Below the pieces are notes generated by a model. It searched no databases. It saw nothing but the letters and a program-made list of their open reading frames with translations, and was not told where the DNA came from. Made by a program: the position numbers and the translations under genes. From Bacteroidota bacterium (GTDB taxonomy: Bacteria > Bacteroidota > Bacteroidia > NS11-12g > UBA955): a DNA stretch of 64,000 nucleotides. The stretch lies in the NCBI GenBank assembly GCA_025354385.1, contig JANXMZ010000002.1, positions 1 through 64,000 of the forward strand. Reading direction: 5' to 3'. Shown piece by piece: positions 34,466-43,615 of this stretch. Within the stretch, counting starts at the first letter, position 1. Every line of letters begins with the position of its first letter.

Positions 34466-36298
34466 ATGTTGAAATTATTTGAAATATCAGATTATAGATC
34501 CATTATTTTATTTTGGATATTGATTTCATCAATCGGCTTGTATGCACAACAGAGAGATACGCTTGATTTTTACAAAAAACTAAAGATTAAAACAGACAGA
34601 CATAAATTTACAAAACTGCTTTATGAATCAATTATTGTTGAGCCTGTTCACCGCATTTATGAAAACAAACCCATTTTAGCCAATCAAAGAAAAGATAACC
34701 CTAATGCCAATTATGAAGGGAAAATTATAAGGAAATTGATTATAATTGTATATGACCCTTTCGGACATTCTGTGAACGATACATTTACCAGAAATATAAA
34801 TGGATTACAGAAGGCAGGTAATCGAATACATATTACAACCCGTCATAAAATCATTCGCAATATTCTATTATTTAAAGCAAATGATACGATTGAAATGATA
34901 AGGATAAGGGAATCTGAGAGACTATTGCGACAAATGAATTATATCAACGATGCTAGAATTATCATCAGCGGTTTTATGGAATCCGACAGTGCAGATGTAA
35001 CAATAAAAGTAATGGATAAATGGAGTCTTGTAGCCTCGGGTGATGCAGGAACTATTGGCGGCAGTATCCGTGTAAAAGATCGCAATTTAAGTGGCCTCGG
35101 ACAAACCTATGATCAACGTATTGGTATTTACTCAACTAGAGGATTTGAATATTCCGGCGATTATAACATAGTGAATATTAAAAACACTTTTATTTCTTCA
35201 GATATTTATTATACGTATACAAATTTGGGCAACAAAACGGGTATTGCTTTTAATCGACCTTTTTACTCACCACTTACTCGATGGGCAGGAGGTGTTGAAG
35301 GCAATCTTATTCGGAGTCATTTTAATTACACAGATACAATAGAACCAAAGAATAAATGGGTGCCACTTAATTTTTACAATTATGATATATGGCTGGCCAA
35401 AAGTTTTCCTTTAGGTTTAAAAAAGAAAAATGAGAAAGCAGATAATATTATTATTGGAACTCGGTACTCTAATGTAATTTATCTAAAAAAACCTTCCTTT
35501 GATCTTGATACTAGTAAAATATTTGTCAATACAGAAACATTCCTAAATAGTATAGGTTATTCGCTCAGGAAATATTACAAAGACCAGTTTATTTACCGCT
35601 TTGGAGCTAATGAAGATGTGCCAGAAGGCATATTAATACAAGGTACATATGGATTGATAAAAAAGGATATCAAAGGTTTATTTAATTATGTTGGATTCGA
35701 AATTTCAAATGGGAGACACTTAAAAAAGTTGGGATATCTTTCAGGAAGTTTTAAATATGGAACTTTAAATGAGGGCGGTAAAAAAAGCAATATAACCATT
35801 AATACTACCTTGAATTATTTTACAGATTTGCGACAAAAAGGAAAATGGTATTTCAGGACTTTTGCTTATTTTAAACTAATGAAAGGCTTGCACAAGCAAA
35901 TTTATGAAACCTTAACTATTAAACCCGATGAAATGTATGGGTTTAACCCCAATGGCTTAATAGGTAATGGTAAAATGATTCTTAATCTTGAAAATGTAGC
36001 CTATGCCCCCTATAATATTATTGGTTCTAAATTTGCCCCGGTAGTACTCATTGGTATGGGAATGATAGAAACAAGCCATCCAAAACAACCTTTTAGTAAG
36101 GTTTATCAGGCTTATTCCTTGGGCTTATTGGTAAGAAATGAAAATTTGCTCAACAGTAGTTTTGAGTTTTCCTTGGGTTTTTATCCAGATATACCTGGCA
36201 ATGGAAGTAATGTCTTTAAGTTGAATCCAATTGGTAGCTTTAGCCTCAAGGTAAGAAATTTTGACATTTCAAAACCCGCCACTGTTGGTTTTGAATAG
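34466..36298 (+). CDS. POTRA-containing BamA/TamA-like outer-membrane protein
   Basis: About 610 residues. A hydrophobic signal segment ends in GLYAQQRDT. The region about 85-185 (GKIIRKLIIIVYDPFGHSV and later KIIRNILLFKANDTIEMIRIRESERLLRQMNYINDARI, then VTIKVMDKWSL) has the strand-helix-helix pattern of POTRA modules. The rest is rich in alternating hydrophobic strands typical of a 16-strand barrel (about 200-610), with GTRYSNVIYL and NVAYAPYNIIGSKFAPVVLIGMG. It probably inserts or exports outer-membrane components, but does not look like the main BamA (too few POTRA units). The longest frame begins with TTG at 34454; the ATG at 34466 is preferred. 18-30 bases after the ABC gene. Confidence 0.7.
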   Translation: MLKLFEISDYRSIILFWILISSIGLYAQQRDTLDFYKKLKIKTDRHKFTKLLYESIIVEPVHRIYENKPILANQRKDNPNANYEGKIIRKLIIIVYDPFGHSVNDTFTRNINGLQKAGNRIHITTRHKIIRNILLFKANDTIEMIRIRESERLLRQMNYINDARIIISGFMESDSADVTIKVMDKWSLVASGDAGTIGGSIRVKDRNLSGLGQTYDQRIGIYSTRGFEYSGDYNIVNIKNTFISSDIYYTYTNLGNKTGIAFNRPFYSPLTRWAGGVEGNLIRSHFNYTDTIEPKNKWVPLNFYNYDIWLAKSFPLGLKKKNEKADNIIIGTRYSNVIYLKKPSFDLDTSKIFVNTETFLNSIGYSLRKYYKDQFIYRFGANEDVPEGILIQGTYGLIKKDIKGLFNYVGFEISNGRHLKKLGYLSGSFKYGTLNEGGKKSNITINTTLNYFTDLRQKGKWYFRTFAYFKLMKGLHKQIYETLTIKPDEMYGFNPNGLIGNGKMILNLENVAYAPYNIIGSKFAPVVLIGMGMIETSHPKQPFSKVYQAYSLGLLVRNENLLNSSFEFSLGFYPDIPGNGSNVFKLNPIGSFSLKVRNFDISKPATVGFE

Positions 36299-36435
36299 TG
36301 AATAGCATTCTAAGATAATATAAGGTCTGTTAATTTAAAGTTGATTTTAGAAAAGAAGGCAGCAATGCTATGTTTATGCAAAGTAGACTTGCCTTTGGTA
36401 TTAATTTTTAATCAGTAATTATTATTTATAAAAAA

Positions 36436-36461
36436 GGAGAACTTTCAAGTTCTCCATTTTT
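36436..36461. terminator. Bidirectional terminator between convergent genes
   Basis: GGAGAACTT-TC-AAGTTCTCC (36436-36455) is a perfect 9-bp inverted repeat flanked by five A on the left and five T on the right. It lies between the plus-strand outer-membrane protein gene and the minus-strand E2 gene, so it can serve both. Confidence 0.8.
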
Positions 36462-36474
36462 ATAAGTTTTATTT

Positions 36475-37812
36475 TTAAATCTCCCTATTCACATCCCACT
36501 GCTCTAGGTAATCGGCTACCCTGCGAACAAAGGCCCCACCCAAAGCACCATCTACTACTCTATGATCGTATGAATGGCTTAAGAACATCATATGACGAAT
36601 AGCTATTACATCACCATGCTCAGTTTCTAAAACAGCTGGGCGTTTGCGAATGGCTCCTACGGCTAAAATAGCAACCTGTGGTTGGTTGATAATGGGTGTT
36701 CCCATAACATTGCCAAATGTACCCACATTGGTTAAGGTATATGTACCACCTTGAATATCGTCTGGTTGCAATTTATTTTCTCTTGCACGTTTTGCTAAAT
36801 CATTCACTTCTCTAACAAGCCCTAATAAGTTTTTAGTATCTGCATTTTTAATGACTGGCACAATTAAATTACCCGTTGGCAAAGCTGCGGCCATACCTAT
36901 ATTAATATTTTTGCGCTTAATAATATTAGTGCCATCTAACGAAATATTAATCATTGGGAAATCTTTGATAGCTTTTACAACTGCTTCAATAAATATGGGT
37001 GTGAAGGTAATTTTCTCCCCTTCTTTTTTCTCGAATCTCGCCTTGTTTTTTTCTCTCCAAAGCACCAAATTAGTTACATCGGCTTCCACAAATGAAGTAA
37101 CGTGTGGACTTGTAGTAACACTCATCACCATGTGGTCGGCAATCAGTTTACGCATGCGGTCCATCTCAATAATTTCATCACCGGGCATCATGGTTATTTT
37201 TGGCCCTTCGTGTCTTACAGGAGCCGCTTTAATAACTTCTGTTGCTGGTGTATTTACAGGAGAAGGTGTTGAACTAGAAACTGCACCTTGTGCTTTTCTA
37301 CCACTTTCAATGTATCTTAAAATATCACTCTTGGTAACCCGGTCTTCTTTTCCTGTTCCTGCTATCTGCTCTAACTCCGCCATACCAATGCCTTCCGTTC
37401 TTGCAATATTTAATACCAAAGGGGAATAAAAACGGGCACCATCACTATTTGAAACATGCACAGCAGCAGTAGCTGTTTGAACACTTTGCTCAATAACTTT
37501 TACAGCTTGGGGAACAAAATCGGATACAACTTCTTTTTTAACTTCAGGAGCACTGCTAGCAGCAGAACCTGCTTCGGTTCCAATTAAGGCAATGGCAGAA
37601 CCAACTGGCACAACATCCCCTTCGTTCCATAGTTTTTTTATTAAAATACCTTCATAGGTAGAAGGCACTTCTGAATCTACTTTATCCGTTGCAATTTCTA
37701 CAACTGGTTCATCTAATTTTATTTGATCACCTTCATTCTTCAACCATTTGGTTATAGTTGCCTCTGCAATACTCTCACCCATTTTGGGCATTATTAATTC
37801 AAATTGAGCCAT
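36475..37812 (-). CDS. 2-oxoacid dehydrogenase E2 component (dihydrolipoamide acyltransferase)
   Basis: 445 residues. Lipoyl domain 1-78 with lipoate-accepting Lys44 (EIATDKVDSEVP); Ala/Val-rich linker; peripheral-subunit binding domain about 128-168 (FYSPLVLNIARTEGIGMAELEQIAGTGKEDRVTKSDILRYI); second linker; catalytic acyltransferase domain about 205-445 with the active site HSYDHRVVDG (His417, Asp421). E2 transfers the acyl group to CoA in pyruvate, 2-oxoglutarate or branched-chain dehydrogenase complexes. The substrate class cannot be fixed from sequence alone; E1 and E3 genes are not in the window. A -7 box lies 12-19 bases upstream. Confidence 0.9.
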   Translation of the reverse strand: MAQFELIMPKMGESIAEATITKWLKNEGDQIKLDEPVVEIATDKVDSEVPSTYEGILIKKLWNEGDVVPVGSAIALIGTEAGSAASSAPEVKKEVVSDFVPQAVKVIEQSVQTATAAVHVSNSDGARFYSPLVLNIARTEGIGMAELEQIAGTGKEDRVTKSDILRYIESGRKAQGAVSSSTPSPVNTPATEVIKAAPVRHEGPKITMMPGDEIIEMDRMRKLIADHMVMSVTTSPHVTSFVEADVTNLVLWREKNKARFEKKEGEKITFTPIFIEAVVKAIKDFPMINISLDGTNIIKRKNINIGMAAALPTGNLIVPVIKNADTKNLLGLVREVNDLAKRARENKLQPDDIQGGTYTLTNVGTFGNVMGTPIINQPQVAILAVGAIRKRPAVLETEHGDVIAIRHMMFLSHSYDHRVVDGALGGAFVRRVADYLEQWDVNREI

Positions 37813-37823
37813 AATTATAGCTG

Positions 37824-37831
37824 CAAAAATA
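37824..37831 (-). promoter_or_regulatory. -7 box TATTTTTG upstream of the E2 gene
   Basis: The minus strand reads TATTTTTG followed by CA, matching TAnnTTTG, 11 bases before the ATG at 37812. This leaves a leader of only a few bases. Confidence 0.42.
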
Positions 37832-37871
37832 AATATTTTAAAGATTAAAATGATTTTTATTTACTGCCTAC

Positions 37872-39050
37872 TTATTCAGCACAATATTTTTCTAATAAAG
37901 TAGCTATTTTTTCCCAGCTGAAATTGTTGAGGATGGCATGAGAACCCGCTTTACCAGTTGCCTCACGCGATGAGGCAGACGATAATAGTTGATTGACCTT
38001 TTCTACAAAACCAATCGTATCTGTTCTCATAAAAGCACCCTCTCCATCGACAATACCTAAACCTTCGAATCCAATATTTGAACAAACAACTGGTATTCCC
38101 ATGGCCATAGCTTCTAATACCTTATTTTGAGTACCTGCACCAAAGCGAAGAGGGGCTACAACAATACTAGCAGCATTATACATGGTTTGCAATTCGGGAA
38201 TAAATCCAGTAACCTCAATATCATCCGTATTTGCCAAGGCTAATACCTTATCAATGGGCCTTTGTCCAGCAATGATAAATTTTACATGAGGGTGTTCTTT
38301 TTTAATCAACGGAAAAATTTCTTCTGCAAAATACACTACAGAATCTACATTTGGGGCATAGTCCATATTGCCAGTAAATAATAAAGTATTGGCATGGCTG
38401 TAGTCGTGATTTAAGGGTCTGAATTTTTGCGTATCCACACCATTTGGCAATACCTTAATATTCTCATTGCCATGTTCTTTGATTAGAAATTTTCTATCTT
38501 CTTCCGAACATACCAAATTCAAATTAAATTGATTTAATATGAATTTTTCGTATCGATAAACCCTCCTACTCTCAATGGCATCTAATAGCTTTACAAAAAT
38601 ATTTCGATTGATATTTTTTCTTCTTTGCCAATATAATGAAAACGCATCTGGCAAATCTAAAATACGTTTTAGGTCTTTTTTCCGAATAGCGTATTGTGCC
38701 ATTCTTAAATGTTGAACGTGCACCGCATCAAATTTATCATTATCCAATATTTTAGATAAAGCTTTTTCAAACTTGGTACTTTTAAAATAATTGACTTGTA
38801 ATGGCAAATTACCTAACAACCCTATTCCAACATTCAAAACACTTTTCCATTTGGGTAACTTAACCACTTCTATAGTTTTAAAGATCGCCTTTAAGTCATC
38901 TATGTAATCAAAATCCTTGTTACTTTCGGCAAAAGTTATTAGGTGTAATTCATGCTTTTTAGACAACTGTGTTGCCAAATTAAATATTTTTAGTTTATCG
39001 CCCCTAAATGGTGGATAAGGAAATCTATTGGCAATAAATAATATTTTCAC
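37872..39050 (-). CDS. Family 4 (GT-B) glycosyltransferase
   Basis: 392 residues from a GTG start. ILFIANRFPYPPFRGDKLKIFNLATQLSKKHELHLITF is the acceptor-domain start seen in TIGR03087-like transferases; the donor domain has VLPNGVDTQKFRP, LLFTGNMDYAPNVDSVVYFAEEIFPLI, and the nucleotide-sugar site IVVAPLRFGAGTQNKVLEAMAMGIPVVCSNIGFEGL (EX7E-type Glu residues). Cytoplasmic or membrane-associated sugar transferase for a polysaccharide or glycan; donor and acceptor unknown. Lies 9 bases after the GNAT-like gene on the same strand. Confidence 0.87.
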   Translation of the reverse strand: MKILFIANRFPYPPFRGDKLKIFNLATQLSKKHELHLITFAESNKDFDYIDDLKAIFKTIEVVKLPKWKSVLNVGIGLLGNLPLQVNYFKSTKFEKALSKILDNDKFDAVHVQHLRMAQYAIRKKDLKRILDLPDAFSLYWQRRKNINRNIFVKLLDAIESRRVYRYEKFILNQFNLNLVCSEEDRKFLIKEHGNENIKVLPNGVDTQKFRPLNHDYSHANTLLFTGNMDYAPNVDSVVYFAEEIFPLIKKEHPHVKFIIAGQRPIDKVLALANTDDIEVTGFIPELQTMYNAASIVVAPLRFGAGTQNKVLEAMAMGIPVVCSNIGFEGLGIVDGEGAFMRTDTIGFVEKVNQLLSSASSREATGKAGSHAILNNFSWEKIATLLEKYCAE

Positions 39051-39059
39051 GAAAGCTAA

Positions 39060-40172
39060 TTAAAATTGAAAGCGGTAGGTAATATGTTTTTTTATTGGTT
39101 GTGCACCCATTGATTCGAACATGCTCAACATTTTAGGATTAAAATCGCCAATCCAAGCCAATTCATTTTCTGTGAATTGTTTTTGTCTTTGTATGGCTTC
39201 CCTAAATTTCATGATGAGGGCCACTTCCAATCCCAAGTTTTGATATTGCGGAATGACACCGAAAACAATGCCTCTTAAGCGTTTTACTTTAGATTTATAG
39301 TATAGGAATTTTAATTTACCAATCCAATTGAGTTTGCCGTTAACATGTTTAAAAACTTGATTGACATCTAATACCGTTATATAAAACCCTATTGGTACAC
39401 CATTGGCATAGGCAAAAATATTCATTTCTTCTATAAACAAAGGCTTCATCATTTTCATTAACACCATGATTTTTTCCATGGTCATGGGTTCGAAATTTTC
39501 GTGAAAAGACCATGCTTGATTGTATATTTCAATAAAATCTTTGGCGTATTTTTCCAAATTGTTTTTGCGAATATAATCGAATGTATAAGTAGGATTTGCA
39601 AATACCCTACCTGCCAGTTTACTGAAACGTTCAAAATTAAAAATGCCTTCGTGAATCAATGAAGTGGTTTGACCAATTTCATGCTTAAAGCCAAAATTCT
39701 CGAACAAATCTTTATAATACCTTAAATTGTAATTTTCTCTGTAGCTTGGACTTTCAAATCCCTCCACCATTAAACCCCAAAAACTATCGCGCTCACCAAA
39801 ATTAATTGGACCGTCCATATAGGTACAACCTTGTTCTTTCAGCCATTTCTTACTTTCATCAAACATTATATTGGCAGCATCTTGATTATTGATGCATTCA
39901 AAAAAACCAATACCCCCTGTTACAGCACCTGTTCTGGGCAGTTTATTAAAAAATGCTGCATTCCTACCTACAATCTCGTTTCCTTTATATAAAAGCCATT
40001 GAATGGCTTCACCTGTTTTATAGGCAGGATTCTCCTTTTTATTAAAAACCATGGCAATGTCCTTATCAAGGGGCATGATATAGTTTTTATCCTCTTTATA
40101 AAGCTTTTTAGGGAACTGTATGAAGGCATTCATTTGTTCCGAATTGCTTACTTTTACTAATTGATATTCCAC
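39060..40172 (-). CDS. GNAT-fold N-acyltransferase-like protein (YghO type)
   Basis: About 370 residues. AFIQFPKKLYKEDKNYIMPLDKDI at the N-terminus, GRNAAFFN, GGIGFFECINNQDAANIMFDESKKWLKEQGCTYMDGPINFGERDSFWGLMVEGFESPSYRENYN and a C-terminal GVIPQYQNLGLEVALIMKF suggest the duplicated acyl-CoA N-acyltransferase fold of a poorly characterised family common in Bacteroidota. Substrate unknown. The longest frame starts with ATG at 40202, but family-like sequence begins at VEYQLVKVSNSEQ, so the GTG at 40172 was chosen; a TATTTTTG sits at 40177-40184, just before it, which is very close for a promoter. Upstream of the glycosyltransferase gene, divergent from the methyltransferase. Confidence 0.65.
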   Translation of the reverse strand: MEYQLVKVSNSEQMNAFIQFPKKLYKEDKNYIMPLDKDIAMVFNKKENPAYKTGEAIQWLLYKGNEIVGRNAAFFNKLPRTGAVTGGIGFFECINNQDAANIMFDESKKWLKEQGCTYMDGPINFGERDSFWGLMVEGFESPSYRENYNLRYYKDLFENFGFKHEIGQTTSLIHEGIFNFERFSKLAGRVFANPTYTFDYIRKNNLEKYAKDFIEIYNQAWSFHENFEPMTMEKIMVLMKMMKPLFIEEMNIFAYANGVPIGFYITVLDVNQVFKHVNGKLNWIGKLKFLYYKSKVKRLRGIVFGVIPQYQNLGLEVALIMKFREAIQRQKQFTENELAWIGDFNPKMLSMFESMGAQPIKKHITYRFQF

Positions 40173-40233
40173 TTTGCAAAAATATTTTATAATTAGATAC
40201 AATTTTTAGTTTTTTTTGCACCTAGTAAAAATA

Positions 40234-41022
40234 ATGAGAAACTTAATTTACAAACCAACATCTAATAGTGATAGCAGGCCAATGCGAGAAGATGATGTTG
40301 CTGAAATGAGAGCTTATTATTTCAAGAATGAATCATCAAATCTCAAATTTCTGCTGGAAAAGCGATTCGGATGGATGAATAATTTTATAAAAAATGAAGA
40401 TAATGGGATAGAATTGGGCAGTGGAACAGGCTTGAGTAAATTATTTATTAAATGTAGGCATTTCCGGATTACAGACCTGAATAACAACGAATGGCTAGAT
40501 GATAAAAACATAGATGCCTTAGGCACACCATATGAAAATGATAGTTTAGATTTCGTAATTGTATCTAATCTAATATATACCATCTCTGAGCCAATGAAAT
40601 TCTTTAAAGAAATGAATCGTATTTTAAAGCCTGGGGGTGTTGTGATAATACACGAAATTAATGCTTCTTGGAGCATGCGAAAACTAATTCAGGTGATGAA
40701 CAAAGCAGGTTATGATTTTACAACTAAAGTATTCGAAGAACATTTACTTTCGAATGACTTTGAAAACATAGCTGTTCCAAGGTTATTATTTGATAGCAAA
40801 AAGCTATTTGAACAGAATGTTTCTGAATTTAAAATTGTTTATTCTGGCTTCAGTGAGTTTTTATTACTCATTAACTCTGGAGGCTTGGCAACCAAAAAAA
40901 AGCATGTGAGGATGCCTAAATTTTTATTGCGATTAGTCAACCTAGTTGACAAAATATTAATAGGAATAGCACCTCAAACTTTTGCATTACAAAGACAAAT
41001 TGTTATTCAAAAACAATTATAA
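40234..41022 (+). CDS. Class I SAM-dependent methyltransferase
   Basis: About 262 residues. Motif I GIELGSGTGLSKLF binds SAM; LDFVIVSNLIYTISEPMKFFKEMNRILKPGGVVIIHEINASWSMRKLI covers motifs II-III of the Methyltransf_11 type. The first 50 residues (TSNSDSRPMREDDVAEMRAYYFKNESSNLKFLL) and the C-terminal third (about 180-262) are less conserved. Target not inferable; the neighbouring glycosyltransferase and NAD-binding protein suggest surface polysaccharide or lipid but do not prove it. The longest frame starts at 40216; the ATG at 40234 is favoured because it gives a compact N-terminus. Confidence 0.8.
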   Translation: MRNLIYKPTSNSDSRPMREDDVAEMRAYYFKNESSNLKFLLEKRFGWMNNFIKNEDNGIELGSGTGLSKLFIKCRHFRITDLNNNEWLDDKNIDALGTPYENDSLDFVIVSNLIYTISEPMKFFKEMNRILKPGGVVIIHEINASWSMRKLIQVMNKAGYDFTTKVFEEHLLSNDFENIAVPRLLFDSKKLFEQNVSEFKIVYSGFSEFLLLINSGGLATKKKHVRMPKFLLRLVNLVDKILIGIAPQTFALQRQIVIQKQL

Positions 41023-41027
41023 ACAGT

Positions 41028-41690
41028 TTGAAAATTAAAGTTATTATTACTGGAGCAACTGGTATGGTGGGCGAAGGTGTTTTATTGGAATGCTTGCAAC
41101 ATCCTGAGGTTAAAGAAGTGCTTATCATCAACAGAAAGCACTTGCCAATTAGCCACCCTAAGTTAAAAGAATTGATACATTCAGATTTCTTTGATTTATT
41201 ACCAATTAAAGAACAATTAAAAGGATACGACGCCTGTTTTTTTAACCTTGGCGTAAGTTCTGTAGGAAAAAAAGAGCCAGAGTTTAATCATTTAACCTAC
41301 GACCTTACGATGCACATGGCCACCCTCCTTTCTGAATTAAATACCAATATGACTTTCTGCTACGTTTCGGGTTCGGGCACAGATAGCACGGAGAAGGGTA
41401 AGCTAATGTGGGCAAGGGTAAAAGGAAAAACAGAAAACGACATTCTTAAATTACCATTTAGAGCCGCTTATATGTTCCGTCCGGGTTTTATGAAACCAAC
41501 AGTTGGCCAAAAGAATGTTCTCAAAGCCTACAACTATTTTGGCTGGTTATATCCAATTTTACAATTCTTATTTCCAAATTCTGCTTGCACTTTAAAAGAA
41601 GTTGGATTGGCAATGATTAATGCAGTCCTGAAGGGTTATGACAAAGTTATTATTGAAGTAAAAGACATTGTAATTTTAGCAAATAAATAA
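41028..41690 (+). CDS. NAD(P)-binding Rossmann protein (atypical SDR)
   Basis: 220 residues from a TTG at 41028. KVIITGATGMVGEGVLLECLQHPEVKEVLIINRK carries the GATGxxG motif (9-15); YVSGSGTDSTEKGKLMWARVKGKTENDIL and FRAAYMFRPGFMKP follow the pattern of atypical SDRs similar to HTATIP2-like or YbjT-like proteins. It lacks an obvious YxxxK, so binding or redox without classical catalysis is possible. Starts 5 bases after the methyltransferase stop and precedes the bestrophin by 11 bases, forming a three-gene operon. Confidence 0.8.
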   Translation: MKIKVIITGATGMVGEGVLLECLQHPEVKEVLIINRKHLPISHPKLKELIHSDFFDLLPIKEQLKGYDACFFNLGVSSVGKKEPEFNHLTYDLTMHMATLLSELNTNMTFCYVSGSGTDSTEKGKLMWARVKGKTENDILKLPFRAAYMFRPGFMKPTVGQKNVLKAYNYFGWLYPILQFLFPNSACTLKEVGLAMINAVLKGYDKVIIEVKDIVILANK

Positions 41691-41701
41691 ACAAAACACC
41701 T

Positions 41702-42718
41702 ATGTACGTTAGACGTCAATTCGATATCCTTTTTATGTATCTGTTCTCATGGCGACTTATTTTATGGTCTCTGTTTACAGGCTCATTGGCATTTCTGTGT
41801 TATCAGATATTGTTATGGAAATGGGTCGCCATACCTTGGTTACCTGTTTCGTTAATAGGCACTGCTGTGGCATTTTATGCTGGTTTCAAAAACAATCAAT
41901 CCTATGAAAGAAGTTGGGAAGCTCGGAAAATCTGGGGTAGTATTACCAATTTAAGTAGGGCTTTCGGCTCGGCCTCTAGGGCATTTATCACCGGGGAATA
42001 TGCCAATACGACTATTGCCCAGCAAGAAGTAACCGAGCAAATACAAGTACTTATTTACAGACATATTGCATGGCTATATGCACTCAAACATTCTATGCGT
42101 CAACGCACGCAATGGGAGCATCAGAAAAAAGTGAATAAACGGTATCGCAATTTTTTTGAAAAGAATTTTGATTTTGCCACACTCGAAAAAGAAATGGCTC
42201 CTTTTCTAAATGATGAAGATGAAAAATGGGTAAGAAATAAGAAAAATATTCCCGCTCAATTATTAGACAGACAATCGCAACATTTGGCTCAATTAAAAAA
42301 AGAAGGTTATATCGAAGATTTTAGGCACATGGAATTACAAAGCTTGATTACCGAATTATACAAAGAGCAAGGAGGAACCGAACGCATTAAGAATACGCCA
42401 TTACCAAGACAATTTGCTACTACAAGCACCATCTTTATTGTTATTTTCACCTTCCTTCTGCCATTTGGTATGTTAACAGAATTTCAGCAATTAGGCGATG
42501 GTTTATTGTGGCTTTTGATTCCATTTAATTTGGTGGTATCATGGGTATTTACTTTAATGGAATACATGGGCGACTATAGTGAAAATCCATTTGAAGGCCT
42601 AATTAATGATGTGCCTATATACAGCATTGTTAGGAATATTGAAATTGATTTAAAGGATATGTTGGGTGAAACAGATTTACCTGAAAAGATACAGCCTGTA
42701 AGAAATATTTTATTTTAG
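41702..42718 (+). CDS. Bestrophin family channel (UPF0187)
   Basis: 338 residues. YVRRQFDILFMYLFSWRLILWSLFTGSLAFLCYQ contains helix 1; IPWLPVSLIGTAVAFYAGFKNNQSYERSWEARKIWGSITNLSRAF is the family signature with the pore-lining helix 2 and the R.WEAR.iWG motif; two more hydrophobic segments lie at about 230-280 (FIVIFTFLLPFGMLTEF, LLIPFNLVVSWVFTLMEY) and the typical DNPFE-like turn GDYSENPFEG follows. Bacterial bestrophins form pentameric ion channels in the inner membrane. Its 3' end overlaps the DUF1801 pseudogene on the other strand. Confidence 0.9.
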   Translation: MYVRRQFDILFMYLFSWRLILWSLFTGSLAFLCYQILLWKWVAIPWLPVSLIGTAVAFYAGFKNNQSYERSWEARKIWGSITNLSRAFGSASRAFITGEYANTTIAQQEVTEQIQVLIYRHIAWLYALKHSMRQRTQWEHQKKVNKRYRNFFEKNFDFATLEKEMAPFLNDEDEKWVRNKKNIPAQLLDRQSQHLAQLKKEGYIEDFRHMELQSLITELYKEQGGTERIKNTPLPRQFATTSTIFIVIFTFLLPFGMLTEFQQLGDGLLWLLIPFNLVVSWVFTLMEYMGDYSENPFEGLINDVPIYSIVRNIEIDLKDMLGETDLPEKIQPVRNILF

Positions 42719-43079
42719 ACGTTTCAGAATGGCAAAACGAAAAGCCTGCTCTAGTAAAATATTAATATCATTAAGTGGCAAATCTTCTAAAGAATCAATC
42801 CGTAGGATTTTCATTGGGAACGTTTTTCTGCAATCTGTTTTTCATGCGCTATGCTTTTTCCATCAACAATTCCCAAAAAGGCCTTGTTTGGTTTCCATTT
42901 CTAACCATAAGTGCAACCATTTTTCCATTCAAACAAAAGAAAGGCATACAGAATTTCCATACCTCTGTAATTTTAGGATTAAATTTCAAGATAATAATTC
43001 TTAATGCTTGCAAACAACTTTTTGCAGGCTCCTTCTGCTCCAAATAAAAATTATCTAAATCATTAAGCATATCTTTCAA
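42710..43079 (-). pseudogene. DUF1801-domain protein gene broken by two frameshifts
   Basis: Three minus-strand frames in succession encode pieces of one DUF1801 (YdhG/YjbR-like) protein. Frame 1 (43079 down to about 42900): NFYLEQKEPAKSCLQALRIIIL and WKFCMPFFCLNGKMVALMV. Frame 2 (about 42900 to 42810): KPNKAFLGIVDGKSIAHEK and QIAEKRSQ. Frame 3 (about 42810 to 42710): MKILRIDSLEDLPLNDINIL, then LEQAFRFAILKRLK and a stop. Joined, they give the complete domain order, so this was one gene of about 122 codons that has two single-base-type shifts. It ends inside the last codons of the bestrophin gene and starts next to the SnoaL-like gene. Decay or two sequencing errors are both possible. Confidence 0.75.
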
Positions 43080-43082
43080 AAA

Positions 43083-43553
43083 TTAAGGATTGTTTTTCAT
43101 AAAAAGCATGAGATTTCCCATGGCTTTTTTCCTTACTTTATTTCTAAAAAAACTAGTCCACCCCAATAATCTCCCGCTTAGCCCAAACGCTTGAGAAGCC
43201 CACTGATACCAATTAAATGAATCAATATGGCCTATTATTTTACCATCTTCAAATAGAAATTCAGCGTGAATGCGATTGATAACTTTTTTACCAGTAGTAG
43301 AAAAAGTATAATGTGCTATCCAATCTGCACTGCCTTTGTGCTCATTAGCCTCAATATTTTTAAATTCCAATTGTAAATCCTTGCCATTTTTACATAACAT
43401 GTGCCACATGGATTTTACTTGGGCTGAATTCAGATTTTGAAAAACTGCATCGCTAAATTCTGCTTTGTCATGATAACAAGCTTGCATGCCTTTGTAATCT
43501 TTTTTACTGAAATTGGTATAAAACTGTTGTATCACTAATTCATTTGAATTCAT
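43083..43553 (-). CDS. SnoaL-like / NTF2-fold protein
   Basis: 156 residues. NELVIQQFYTNFSKKDYKGMQACYHDKAEFSDAVFQNL at the start, then WHMLCKNGKDLQLEFKNIEANEHKGSADWIAHYTFSTTGKKVINRIHAEFLFEDGKIIGHIDSF, the strand pattern of SnoaL-like NTF2 proteins. Members are isomerases, hydrolases or scaffolds acting on small molecules; no activity can be assigned. Three bases upstream of the broken DUF1801 gene on the same strand, probably once one operon. Confidence 0.85.
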   Translation of the reverse strand: MNSNELVIQQFYTNFSKKDYKGMQACYHDKAEFSDAVFQNLNSAQVKSMWHMLCKNGKDLQLEFKNIEANEHKGSADWIAHYTFSTTGKKVINRIHAEFLFEDGKIIGHIDSFNWYQWASQAFGLSGRLLGWTSFFRNKVRKKAMGNLMLFMKNNP

Positions 43554-43615
43554 AAAATTGCTACTGCAAGTATAACAAAATTTGCATTATAACATATTAA
43601 TAAATAGAATTTGAA

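Noticed and set aside
36851..37429. 192-codon plus-strand ORF opposite the E2 gene
   Set aside because: It is antisense to a clear lipoyl/acyltransferase frame, has a low-complexity hydrophobic composition and no family resemblance; a shadow of codon bias.
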